This document shows, piece after piece, positions 6,802-14,041 of a stretch of DNA of 30,962 nucleotides. Below the pieces are notes generated by a model, which was not told the origin of the DNA, searched no databases, and was given only the letters and a program-made list of their open reading frames with translations. The position numbers and the translations under genes were made by a program. This stretch comes from DATELY01 sp035276085 (GTDB lineage Bacteria; Pseudomonadota; Gammaproteobacteria; Steroidobacterales; Steroidobacteraceae), in contig DATELY010000161.1 in NCBI GenBank assembly GCA_035276085.1, positions 1-30,962 of the forward strand, read 5' to 3'. Each line of letters starts with the position of its first letter. Within the stretch, counting starts at the first letter, position 1.

Positions 6802-7782
6802 TCACATTGCGGTGGCCCGAATCACGCGTTGCTCGATCGCACCGAAGAGGCTCTGACCATCCGCAGTGGACATCTCGATGCGGACTCGATCGCCGAAGCG
6901 CAGAAACGGTGTTGTCGACTTTCCCTGCTCCACCATTTCCAACGCGCGCCGCTCGGCGATACAGGACGAGCCGCGCGAGCGATCGTAGTTCGACACCGTG
7001 CCGGATCCGAGGATGGTTCCCGCGCCCGCCCGTCGTGTCTTTGTGATGTGAGCCAGCAGCTGTGCGAAGTCGAATGTCATGTCCTCGCCCGCTTGGGGCG
7101 AGCCGAATCGCTTGCCGTTCACCACAGTGACCAGCGGCAGGTGCACCTTGGCATCGTGCCAGGCTGACCCGAGTTCGTCGGGTGTCACTGCGACGGGAGA
7201 AAATGCGGTCGCCGGTTTCGACTGATAGAAACCGAAGCCTTTCGCCAGCTCAGCGGGAATGACGTTCCGCAGCGACCAGTCGTTCACGAGCACAAGCAAT
7301 TTCATGTGCGCTTCGGCCTCGGAGCGACGCGTGCCGAGCGGCACGTCATCCGTGATGACCGCGACCTCCGCTTCGAAATCGATTCCGTGCGCTTCATCGA
7401 CCATCGGCACGTCGTCCTGCGCACCGAGCAGATCGTCCGAGCCGCCCTGATACACCAGCGGGTCGGTCCAGAAGCTCGCGGGCATCTGCGCTCCGCGTGC
7501 TTTGCGCACGAGCTCGACGTGGTTGACGTACGCGGAGCCATCGACCCATTGATAAGCCCGAGGTAGCGGCGCCATCGCTTGAGCGGGATCGAACGCGAAG
7601 CCGGCACCCTGCTGCAGCGAATCGCTCAACTGCGCGAGCCGAGGCGCGCATCGATCCCAGTCATCCAGTGCTCGTTGCAGCGTCGGTGCTACCGAGTCGG
7701 CATCGATGGCGCGTGTGAGATCGCGGCTGACGAGGACGAGGCGGCCGTCGCGGGTGCCATTCTTCAGGGTCGCGAGTTTCAA
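6802..7782 (-). CDS. Fumarylacetoacetate hydrolase family protein (fumarylacetoacetase)
   Basis: A 326-residue protein when read from the TTG at 7782, which yields the family-typical start KLATLKNGTRDGRLVLVS. An upstream ATG at 7887 would overlap hmgA by 77 bp, so TTG is preferred. Metal-site landmarks are IDFEAEVAVI (about 134-143) and LVNDWSLRN (about 165-173); FYQSKPATAFSPV and a late TILGSGTVSNYD segment are also visible. In this operon it should cleave fumarylacetoacetate to fumarate and acetoacetate, the last step of tyrosine breakdown. It follows hmgA by 28 bp on the same strand. No maleylacetoacetate isomerase gene is next to it. The FAH superfamily is broad, so context carries much of the assignment. 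Confidence 0.87.
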   Translation of the reverse strand: MKLATLKNGTRDGRLVLVSRDLTRAIDADSVAPTLQRALDDWDRCAPRLAQLSDSLQQGAGFAFDPAQAMAPLPRAYQWVDGSAYVNHVELVRKARGAQMPASFWTDPLVYQGGSDDLLGAQDDVPMVDEAHGIDFEAEVAVITDDVPLGTRRSEAEAHMKLLVLVNDWSLRNVIPAELAKGFGFYQSKPATAFSPVAVTPDELGSAWHDAKVHLPLVTVVNGKRFGSPQAGEDMTFDFAQLLAHITKTRRAGAGTILGSGTVSNYDRSRGSSCIAERRALEMVEQGKSTTPFLRFGDRVRIEMSTADGQSLFGAIEQRVIRATAM

Positions 7783-7810
7783 GGGTGTTTCCCGGGAGTT
7801 GCCCGCAACC

Positions 7811-8920
7811 TCACTTCCAACTATCCACATACGCCTCCCACTCGACTCCCCGCGCCGCATCCGACACGTCCAACGCATCGCGCGCATCGATCATCACGGC
7901 ATACTCGTTCGTCGCCGGCTTGCTCTGCTGCAGCATGTGCTTCAGCGCCTTCGGATGCGGGCCGTGCGTGAAGCCGCACGGATGCAGCGTCATCATTCCT
8001 GGCTTGATGTTGTCGCGCGAGAAGAAATCGCCCGCGTGATAGAAGATGACCTCGTCGTAGTCATCGTTGTTGTGGAAGAACGGCACCTTGAGTGCGCCGG
8101 CGTCGGTTTCGAACGGTCGAGGCACGAACGTGCACACGACGAAACGATGCGCCACGAATGTCGTGTGCACGGATGGCGGCAGGTGATAGCGGTGGCTCAT
8201 CACCGGGCGGATGTGCTTCACGTTGATGCGTGCGACGGCCAGATCCCCGTGCCAGCCCACGGCGTCCAGCGGATTGAAGGGATACGCCACGTACGACAGC
8301 GCCTCGCGGCGTTTGATCTGCACCGTCCATTCGCGCGTGACGCTTTGTTGCGCTCGAAAGGCGTCGTCGATCTTCGGCGTGTCGAGCAGGGCCGGATCGA
8401 AGATGGCATGGCGTCCTAGCAAGCCTTTGTCGGGCAGACCAAAGCTCGAGTTCGTCGCCTCGATCATCAGGGCGGCGAAGTCACCGTCTGGCTCGATGCG
8501 CCACATCGAGCCGCGCGGCACGAGAACATAGTCGCCGGTCTCGATGCGTAAATGTCCGTAATCGCAGAACAGCTGTGCCGCGCCGCGATGGACGAACAGC
8601 AGCTGATCGCCATCCGCATTGCGCGCCAGTTGCGGCATCGCCGACCGCGTTTGCCAGAAGCGCACCTGCACGTGCTCATTGCTCACCACGAGCGGTGCAT
8701 ACCAGGGCGAGCTCTGCTCCGGGTGCAACTGATTCAGGTCGAAGGCATGCGGTCGCAACGGCCCTTCGAACCGCACCCAGCCGGTCGGCGGGTGGCGGTG
8801 ATGGAAGAACGCGGCGGGACCGAAGAATCCTTCCTTGCTGATCTCGCGCTCGTAGGTCCCTTCAGGCAGATCCGCATGCGCCTGCCGCGAGCTCTCTCCT
8901 TCGGAGCGCTGCCCGATCAC
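7811..8920 (-). CDS. hmgA: Homogentisate 1,2-dioxygenase
   Basis: A 369-residue cupin-type dioxygenase, shorter than the about 440-residue form of mammals and pseudomonads and like the compact form of some gammaproteobacteria. The iron region is visible: FFHNNDDYDEVIFYHAGDFF (281-300) and TLHPCGFTHGPHP (311-323), with H283, H319 and an acidic residue near 289-290 as likely ligands; GDYVLVPRGSMWRIEP (129-144) is a cupin strand. It opens the ring of homogentisate to give maleylacetoacetate. The start is a GTG at 8920 that overlaps the hppD stop (GTGA), so translation is probably coupled. It is part of the hppD-hmgA-fumarylacetoacetase operon. Confidence 0.92.
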   Translation of the reverse strand: MIGQRSEGESSRQAHADLPEGTYEREISKEGFFGPAAFFHHRHPPTGWVRFEGPLRPHAFDLNQLHPEQSSPWYAPLVVSNEHVQVRFWQTRSAMPQLARNADGDQLLFVHRGAAQLFCDYGHLRIETGDYVLVPRGSMWRIEPDGDFAALMIEATNSSFGLPDKGLLGRHAIFDPALLDTPKIDDAFRAQQSVTREWTVQIKRREALSYVAYPFNPLDAVGWHGDLAVARINVKHIRPVMSHRYHLPPSVHTTFVAHRFVVCTFVPRPFETDAGALKVPFFHNNDDYDEVIFYHAGDFFSRDNIKPGMMTLHPCGFTHGPHPKALKHMLQQSKPATNEYAVMIDARDALDVSDAARGVEWEAYVDSWK

Positions 8921-10011
8921 AACACGCCCCTGCGCATCTGATCCAGCTCGATGGATTCGAACAGCGCACGGAAGTTGCCTTCGCCGAACCCTTCGTTGCC
9001 CTTGCGCTGGATGATCTCGAAAAAGATCGGACCGATCACGTTCTGCGTGAAGATCTGCAGCAGCACGCCTTCACCCTTCTGTGGATTGCCATCGATCAGG
9101 ATGCGTCGTTCCTCGAGCGCCCGCAGGTCCTCGCCATGGCCGGGCACGCGCGCATCCACCTGTTCGTAGTACGTCTCGGGCGTATCCTGGAATTGCACTC
9201 CGCGGCGCCGCAGGACATCGACAGCACGCTGAATGTCGTCGGTGGCCAATGCGATGTGCTGAATGCCTTCGCCGTGGTACGCCTGCAGGTACTCCTCGAT
9301 CTGCGATTTATCGTCCTGCGACTCGTTGATGGGAATACGGATTTTGCCGCAGGGGCTGGTCATCGCGCGGCTGAGGAGCCCGGTTTTCTGCCCTTCGATG
9401 TCGAAGTAGCGGATCTCGCGAAAGTTGAACAGCCGCTCGTAGAAGCCGGCCCAGTGGTTCATGTTGCCGCGCCGAACGTTGTGCGTGAGATGATCGATGC
9501 ACCGCAGCCCGGCCGATTCGTCACTGCTCCTCGGCGCGGGCACGAAGTCGACGTCGTAGATCGTGCGCTCGCCGTAACGATCGACGAGATAGATCAGGCT
9601 GCCGCCGATTCCCTCGATCGCAGGAATGTTGAGCTCCATCGGCCCGATCGGCGTCTGCACCGGTTTTGCACCGAGATCGACAGCGCGCTTCAAAGCGGCT
9701 GCGGCATCGCGCACTCGAAACGCCATCGCACAGGCGGACGGCCCGTGCTGCTGGGCAAACCGCTGCGCAAAACTCCGGCCTTCCGCATTGATGATGAAGT
9801 TGATATCGCCCTGAGCGTGTAAAGTGACGTTCTTGCTTCGATGTCGCGCCGTCACGGGAAAGCCCATACGCTCGAATAGCGAGCGCAGCAACTCGGGATC
9901 CGGCGCCGTGTACTCGACGAATTCGAAGCCGTCCGTGCCCATCGGATTGGATGGGCCGCGCGCAGGATCGCGCTCGGGCGCGCGCCCCTTTTTTGGTCGG
10001 ATGCTGCTCAT
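8917..10011 (-). CDS. hppD: 4-hydroxyphenylpyruvate dioxygenase
   Basis: A 364-residue protein with two vicinal-oxygen-chelate halves, the usual bacterial length. Iron ligands are seen in the C-terminal half: the histidine of IDHLTHNV, the histidine of GIQHIALATDD, and the glutamate of IFFEIIQRKGNEGFGEGNF near the end. It converts 4-hydroxyphenylpyruvate to homogentisate. It is the first gene of the minus-strand operon, with its ATG at 10011 about 31 bp from a perfect inverted repeat shared with the divergent marR. The N-terminus carries a short basic extension before the first VOC domain (GFEFVEYTAPDP). Substrate assignment is strong because hmgA follows with overlapping ends. Confidence 0.96.
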   Translation of the reverse strand: MSSIRPKKGRAPERDPARGPSNPMGTDGFEFVEYTAPDPELLRSLFERMGFPVTARHRSKNVTLHAQGDINFIINAEGRSFAQRFAQQHGPSACAMAFRVRDAAAALKRAVDLGAKPVQTPIGPMELNIPAIEGIGGSLIYLVDRYGERTIYDVDFVPAPRSSDESAGLRCIDHLTHNVRRGNMNHWAGFYERLFNFREIRYFDIEGQKTGLLSRAMTSPCGKIRIPINESQDDKSQIEEYLQAYHGEGIQHIALATDDIQRAVDVLRRRGVQFQDTPETYYEQVDARVPGHGEDLRALEERRILIDGNPQKGEGVLLQIFTQNVIGPIFFEIIQRKGNEGFGEGNFRALFESIELDQMRRGVL

Positions 10012-10041
10012 ATTGCGCTCTGATCGCGAACTATCGGCGCG

Positions 10042-10056
10042 CTACTACGTTAGTAG
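10042..10056. promoter_or_regulatory. Perfect inverted repeat, candidate MarR operator
   Basis: CTACTACGTTAGTAG has two 6-bp arms (CTACTA/TAGTAG) around CGT. It lies in the 116-bp divergent gap, 31 bp before the hppD start and 72 bp before the marR start. MarR-family proteins bind short palindromes of this size and often repress both their own gene and a divergent catabolic operon. The link is inference from position; no clear -10/-35 pair could be assigned on either strand. Confidence 0.5.
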
Positions 10057-10127
10057 ACGGACCGTTACCTTGTAGTTGCACTTGAAACCGATGGTTCTGT
10101 TCCGTCAAGCATGGAGTATTTACAAAG

Positions 10128-10601
10128 ATGGCCACGGCTAAGAATCGACGCGGCGATGCTGCGGAGAACTTGACCCTCGAACGCTTTCTGCCCTACAGAT
10201 TGTCCGTCCTCGCCAACACGGTGAGTCTCAAGGTGGCAGCGGCATACCAGCGGCGCTTCGGATTGACGATACCGGAATGGCGCGTAATGGCAATGCTTGC
10301 GCAGTATCCGAACATCTCCGCGGTGGACGTAGCAGAACGCACTGCGATGGACAAAGTTGCCGTCAGCCGCGCCGTGCAAGCACTGATGGCCAAAGGGCAT
10401 ATCAAGCGCGAGACCCACGCCGAGGACCGCCGTCGCTCGATGCTGACACTGTCGGCGGCCGGGCGCGGTGTATACAAGCGCGTCATTCCCATTGCGCGCG
10501 CTTTCGAACAGCAGTTGCTCGATGAATTGTCGGGCCGCGAGCGCAAGGTCCTGGAGGACCTCATCACGCGCTTGCACGAGCGCGCCCAAACCTTGCGCTG
10601 A
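10128..10601 (+). CDS. MarR-family transcriptional regulator
   Basis: A 157-residue winged-helix protein. The DNA-binding core is seen as IPEWRVMAMLAQYPNISAVD, then VAERTAMDKVAVSRAVQALM (recognition helix) and the wing KGHIKRETHAEDRRRSMLTL with the family's D-R-R pattern. The helices at both ends form the dimer interface. The gene is divergent from hppD-hmgA-fumarylacetoacetase, so it is likely the local regulator, perhaps responding to homogentisate or 4-hydroxyphenylpyruvate (inference). The ATG at 10128 has GGAG about 12 bases upstream. It is separated from the downstream dehydrogenase operon by about 100 bp containing its own promoter, so it is probably not part of it. Confidence 0.92.
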   Translation: MATAKNRRGDAAENLTLERFLPYRLSVLANTVSLKVAAAYQRRFGLTIPEWRVMAMLAQYPNISAVDVAERTAMDKVAVSRAVQALMAKGHIKRETHAEDRRRSMLTLSAAGRGVYKRVIPIARAFEQQLLDELSGRERKVLEDLITRLHERAQTLR

Positions 10602-10617
10602 GGGCGACACTGCACTC

Positions 10618-10653
10618 GTGGGCGACTGCGATGTCGCCCACCGTGCGTATAAT
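10618..10653 (+). promoter_or_regulatory. Promoter and palindrome upstream of the 2-oxoacid dehydrogenase operon
   Basis: A consensus TATAAT box is present at 10648-10653, 49 bp before the first start codon. The perfect 9-bp inverted repeat GTGGGCGAC/GTCGCCCAC (10618-10626 and 10633-10641, loop TGCGAT) covers the expected -35 position, where no good -35 hexamer is seen. This suits a promoter needing an activator or controlled by a repressor bound at the palindrome. The same stem could also end the marR transcript, though no T-run follows. Confidence 0.55.
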
Positions 10654-10702
10654 TCCCATCGCTTGCGCACACACGCCACGACGATAGGGAGCACTTGGAG
10701 TG

Positions 10703-11788
10703 ATGCCAGTCGCCGAGTTTCGAATCGAGCTCACTTGCTGTCTCGATGCCGATGGCACGCCCGTCGTTCCACTTCCCGATTTCGCTCATGACGCCACCGA
10801 GATGCGCCGCCTGTTCGGGGCGATGCTGCGCGCCCGCTTGTTCGATACGAAGGCGGTGAATCTGCAGCGCACGGGCAAGCTCGGCACCTATCCTCCTTGT
10901 CTCGGGCAGGAAGCGACCCACGTCGGCGTCGCGGCTGCGATGCGGCCGGAGGATTCACTCGCCATCGTCTACCGCGAGATCGGCACCCTGTTCTGGCGCG
11001 GCGTGCGCATGACCGAGGTGCTGCAGTACTGGGGCGGCGATGAGCGCGGCAACGATTTCGCAATCCCCCGCGGCGATTTCCCCTGGTGTGTGCCCATCGC
11101 GACGCAGACGTTGCATGCAGCCGGTGCAGCCATGGCATTCAAATTGCGCGGTGAACGGCGCTGCGCGGTGGGTTATATCGGCGACGGCGGCACCTCCGAA
11201 GGCAGCTTCTACGAAGCCATCAATCTGGCCGGCGCCCGCCAACTCCCCGTGGTCTTCGTGATCGTGAACAACGGCTGGGCGATCTCAATGCCGCTGGCGC
11301 AGCAAACGGCAGCCGCGACGCTGGCGCAAAAAGCCATTGCGGCTGGCATTCCGGGCGAGCAGGTCGACGGCAACGATGTCGTCGCGGTACGTGCCGTCAT
11401 GGAACGCGCTTGTGAGCGCGCCCGCAACGGCGCAGGACCTGCCGTGATCGAAGCGTTGTCGTACCGGTTGAGCGATCACACCACCGCCGATGACGCTTCG
11501 CGTTATCGGCCACGGGAAGAACTCGAATCGGCCTGGCAGCGCGAACCCCTCCTGCGGCTGCGCAAGTACATGACGGCAGCAGGCATGTTGACAGCGACGC
11601 AGGAAGAGCAGCTCCGCGAGGAATACAGCCGGGAGGTGGACGCGGCCGTGGCGGAATATCTGAGCATTCCCGGACCCGGCACCGATGCCATGTTCGAGCA
11701 TCTGTTCGCCAATCCACCGCCCTATCTCGAAGCACAGAAAGCAACCGCTCGCCGCTACGCCGGCCGTGTCAAAGCGCACGGCGCTTAA
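10703..11788 (+). CDS. 2-oxoacid dehydrogenase E1 component, alpha subunit (branched-chain type likely)
   Basis: A 361-residue protein. The thiamine diphosphate motif is GDGGTSEGSFYEAIN (160-174) ending in VIVNNGWAIS (187-196). YPPCLGQEATHVGVAAAM (63-80) is the conserved N-terminal part, and YREIGTLFWRG corresponds to the substrate-channel region. With the beta subunit it decarboxylates a 2-oxoacid and acylates the E2 lipoyl group. The branched-chain (BCKDH) assignment over pyruvate is favoured by the heterodimeric E1 style and by coupling to glutamate dehydrogenase, but is not proven. The start is the ATG at 10703, with AGGGAG 10 bp upstream; an overlapping GTG at 10700 is less likely. It is first in a four-gene unit with the E1beta, E2 and GDH genes; no E3 gene is present. 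Confidence 0.9.
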   Translation: MPVAEFRIELTCCLDADGTPVVPLPDFAHDATEMRRLFGAMLRARLFDTKAVNLQRTGKLGTYPPCLGQEATHVGVAAAMRPEDSLAIVYREIGTLFWRGVRMTEVLQYWGGDERGNDFAIPRGDFPWCVPIATQTLHAAGAAMAFKLRGERRCAVGYIGDGGTSEGSFYEAINLAGARQLPVVFVIVNNGWAISMPLAQQTAAATLAQKAIAAGIPGEQVDGNDVVAVRAVMERACERARNGAGPAVIEALSYRLSDHTTADDASRYRPREELESAWQREPLLRLRKYMTAAGMLTATQEEQLREEYSREVDAAVAEYLSIPGPGTDAMFEHLFANPPPYLEAQKATARRYAGRVKAHGA

Positions 11789-11801
11789 CGAAGGAACTCC
11801 G

Positions 11802-12836
11802 ATGCCCAAGCTGACGATGGTGGAGGCGATCGCCCTGGCGCAGGCCTGGGCCCTGGAGCACGACCCGAGTGTCGTCGTCCTGGGCCAGGACGTAGGCAGA
11901 AGCGGCGGCGTATTCCGAGCGACTGCGGGCCTGCAGGAGCGCTTCGGGCCCGATCGCGTGCAGGACACACCGCTGGCGGAGAACATGATCGCCGGCATGT
12001 GCGTCGGCATGGCAGCGCACGGCTTGCGACCCGTCGCCGAAATTCAGTTCATGGGTTTCATGTATCCGATCATCGATCAGGTGGCGAATCACCTGTCGCG
12101 GCTGCGTCATCGCACGCGCGGGCGCCTCTCCTGCCCTGTCGTGATTCGCATGCCGCATGGCGGCGGTATTCACGCACCCGAGCATCATTCCGAAGCCGTG
12201 GAGGCGATGCTGGCGCACATCCCCGGTATTCGCGTCGTATGTCCGTCGACGCCGGCACGAGCGTATGGACTGCTGCTTGCCGCCATCCGCGAGCCCGATC
12301 CGGTCATCTTTCTCGAACCCGTGCGCATCTATCGCTATGCACGCCAGGAAGTGGCGGATGACGGTGCAGCGGCACCACTCGATCGCTGCTTCGTACTGCG
12401 CGAAGGCGATGACGTCACGATCGTGACGTGGGGTGCGCTGACCGTGGAGACGATGAAAGCCGCCACGCAGCTGGAGCAGCGCGGCATCGATGCGGAGGTG
12501 ATCGATCTGTGCAGCATCAGTCCGATCGATAGCGAAACCATCCTGATGTCGGTGGCGAAAACCGGCCGGCTCGTGATCGTGCACGAGGCCGTACGCAACT
12601 GTGGCGTCGGCGCCGAAATCGCCGCGCTGGTTGCCGAGCACGGCCTTTACGACTTGCTCGCGCCGATTCAGCGCGTCACCGGTTATGACACAGTGATACC
12701 GCTCTATCGTCTGGAGAACGAATTCATTCCGGGCGTCGATCGCATCGTGGATGCGGCACTCGCGACCTTCTCCGACGATGCGTCCCTCACTGAGCGGCAA
12801 GGCGCGAACGCCCGTCGCGAGACGGCACCGACATGA
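11802..12836 (+). CDS. 2-oxoacid dehydrogenase E1 component, beta subunit
   Basis: A 344-residue transketolase-like protein, normal size. Landmarks are VLGQDVGRSGGVFRATAGL (about 26-44), DTPLAENMIAGMCVGMAAHG (about 52-71), EIQFMGFMYPIIDQV and the C-terminal domain EGDDVTIVTWGALTVE. HAPEHHSEAVEAMLAHIPG supplies the conserved loop histidines. It pairs with the alpha subunit to form the E1 heterotetramer. The ATG at 11802 is 13 bp after the alpha stop, with AAGGAA in the gap; an in-frame ATG at 11685 would lie inside the alpha gene and is rejected. Its TGA overlaps the E2 ATG (ATGA). Confidence 0.92.
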   Translation: MPKLTMVEAIALAQAWALEHDPSVVVLGQDVGRSGGVFRATAGLQERFGPDRVQDTPLAENMIAGMCVGMAAHGLRPVAEIQFMGFMYPIIDQVANHLSRLRHRTRGRLSCPVVIRMPHGGGIHAPEHHSEAVEAMLAHIPGIRVVCPSTPARAYGLLLAAIREPDPVIFLEPVRIYRYARQEVADDGAAAPLDRCFVLREGDDVTIVTWGALTVETMKAATQLEQRGIDAEVIDLCSISPIDSETILMSVAKTGRLVIVHEAVRNCGVGAEIAALVAEHGLYDLLAPIQRVTGYDTVIPLYRLENEFIPGVDRIVDAALATFSDDASLTERQGANARRETAPT

Positions 12837-14041
12837 CCAGCCCTGTCGCAACGCGCGCAACCAGTGCGCAGGTCGTCACATTCAAGTTGCCGGACTTGGG
12901 TGAAGGACTGCCCGAAGCAGAGATCGTGACCTGGCACGTGGGCGAAGGCGATGAGATCAAAGTGGACCAGCCGATGGTCTCGGTCGAAACGGCCAAGGCC
13001 GTCGTCGAGATTCCCAGTCCGTACACCGCGCGAGTCGTGAAGCTGCATGCCAACGCCGGGCAACTGTTGGCCACGGGACAGCCGCTGGTCGATCTGGAAA
13101 CGCACGCGCCCGTGCCGACTGCGCGCTCGCAGGATGGAGGCATGGTCGTGGGTCGCATGGCGACGAGCGATGAAGAGATCGTCGAGCCGACCCGCTCACG
13201 GACACGTCAACACGGCATCGCCAGCCGCGTGCGCGCGGCGCCCGCCGTGCGCATGCTCGCCAAGCGTCTGCAGATCGATCTCGCGCAGATTCGCGGCACC
13301 GGCCGGCACGGTTTGATCACCGTCGCGGACGTGCTCGACCGCATGGACCGCGAGCCGGCAAGGCGGCGCATTCCGCTCGACGCCTTCCGCTCCTTGCCGC
13401 CGATGACCGAGGCCGACCGGCTCCGCGGTCCGCGACGGGCGATGAACTCGAGCATGTCGCTGTCGCGCGATGAGGTCGCGATGTGCACCATCTTCGATGA
13501 TGCCGACATCGAAGCGTGGACGCAGCGCACGGACGTGACGCCGCGTCTGATCCGCGCCATCGTTGCCGGTGTGTGTGCCGAGCCCGCTCTCAACGCACTG
13601 TTCGATCCTGCCGGTCCCAGCCGCAAGCTGATGAGCGAGATTCATCTCGCCCTGGCGATCGATACGGGCGACGGGTTGATCGTACCCGTGATCCGCGACA
13701 TCGCCAGCAAACCGTTGGACGCGCTGCGCAGCGAGCTCGCTGCGCTGAAGGAGCGAACTCGCGCACGCACCGTCGCGCCCGAAGATATGCGTGACTTCAC
13801 GATCAGTCTGTCGAACTTCGGCATGCTGGCCGGACGGTATGCAACGCCACTCGTGGTGCCGCCCACGGTTGCGATTCTCGGCGCCGGCCGCCTGCAACGC
13901 GATGTCGTCGCCGGCGCAAGCGCGCCGGAGATTCATACGCGCATTCCCTTGTCGCTCACGTTCGACCATCGCTGCATCACAGGTGGCGAGGCGTGCCGTT
14001 TCCTCGCGGCCGTGATGACGGACCTGGCGCGGCCCGAGTAG
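12833..14041 (+). CDS. Dihydrolipoamide acyltransferase E2 component
   Basis: A 402-residue protein with three domains: a lipoyl domain (about 14-90; lipoyl lysine K55 in VETAKAVVEI), a peripheral subunit-binding domain (about 134-170, AAPAVRMLAKRLQID…GLITVADVLDR) and a catalytic domain (about 175-402) ending in SLTFDHRCITGGEACRFL. The usual active-site motif is DHRxxDG; here the histidine (H379) is kept but the aspartate position is threonine (T383). The protein forms the E2 core and passes the acyl group to CoA. The ATG overlaps the E1beta stop by 4 bp. The linker between lipoyl and binding domains is short and charged rather than Ala/Pro-rich. Substrate is inferred to be branched-chain. 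Confidence 0.92.
   Translation: MTSPVATRATSAQVVTFKLPDLGEGLPEAEIVTWHVGEGDEIKVDQPMVSVETAKAVVEIPSPYTARVVKLHANAGQLLATGQPLVDLETHAPVPTARSQDGGMVVGRMATSDEEIVEPTRSRTRQHGIASRVRAAPAVRMLAKRLQIDLAQIRGTGRHGLITVADVLDRMDREPARRRIPLDAFRSLPPMTEADRLRGPRRAMNSSMSLSRDEVAMCTIFDDADIEAWTQRTDVTPRLIRAIVAGVCAEPALNALFDPAGPSRKLMSEIHLALAIDTGDGLIVPVIRDIASKPLDALRSELAALKERTRARTVAPEDMRDFTISLSNFGMLAGRYATPLVVPPTVAILGAGRLQRDVVAGASAPEIHTRIPLSLTFDHRCITGGEACRFLAAVMTDLARPE

Noticed and set aside
11769..12860. 363-aa minus-strand open frame over E1beta
   Set aside because: Antisense to a clear E1beta gene, with no motif and a His/Arg-rich composition.
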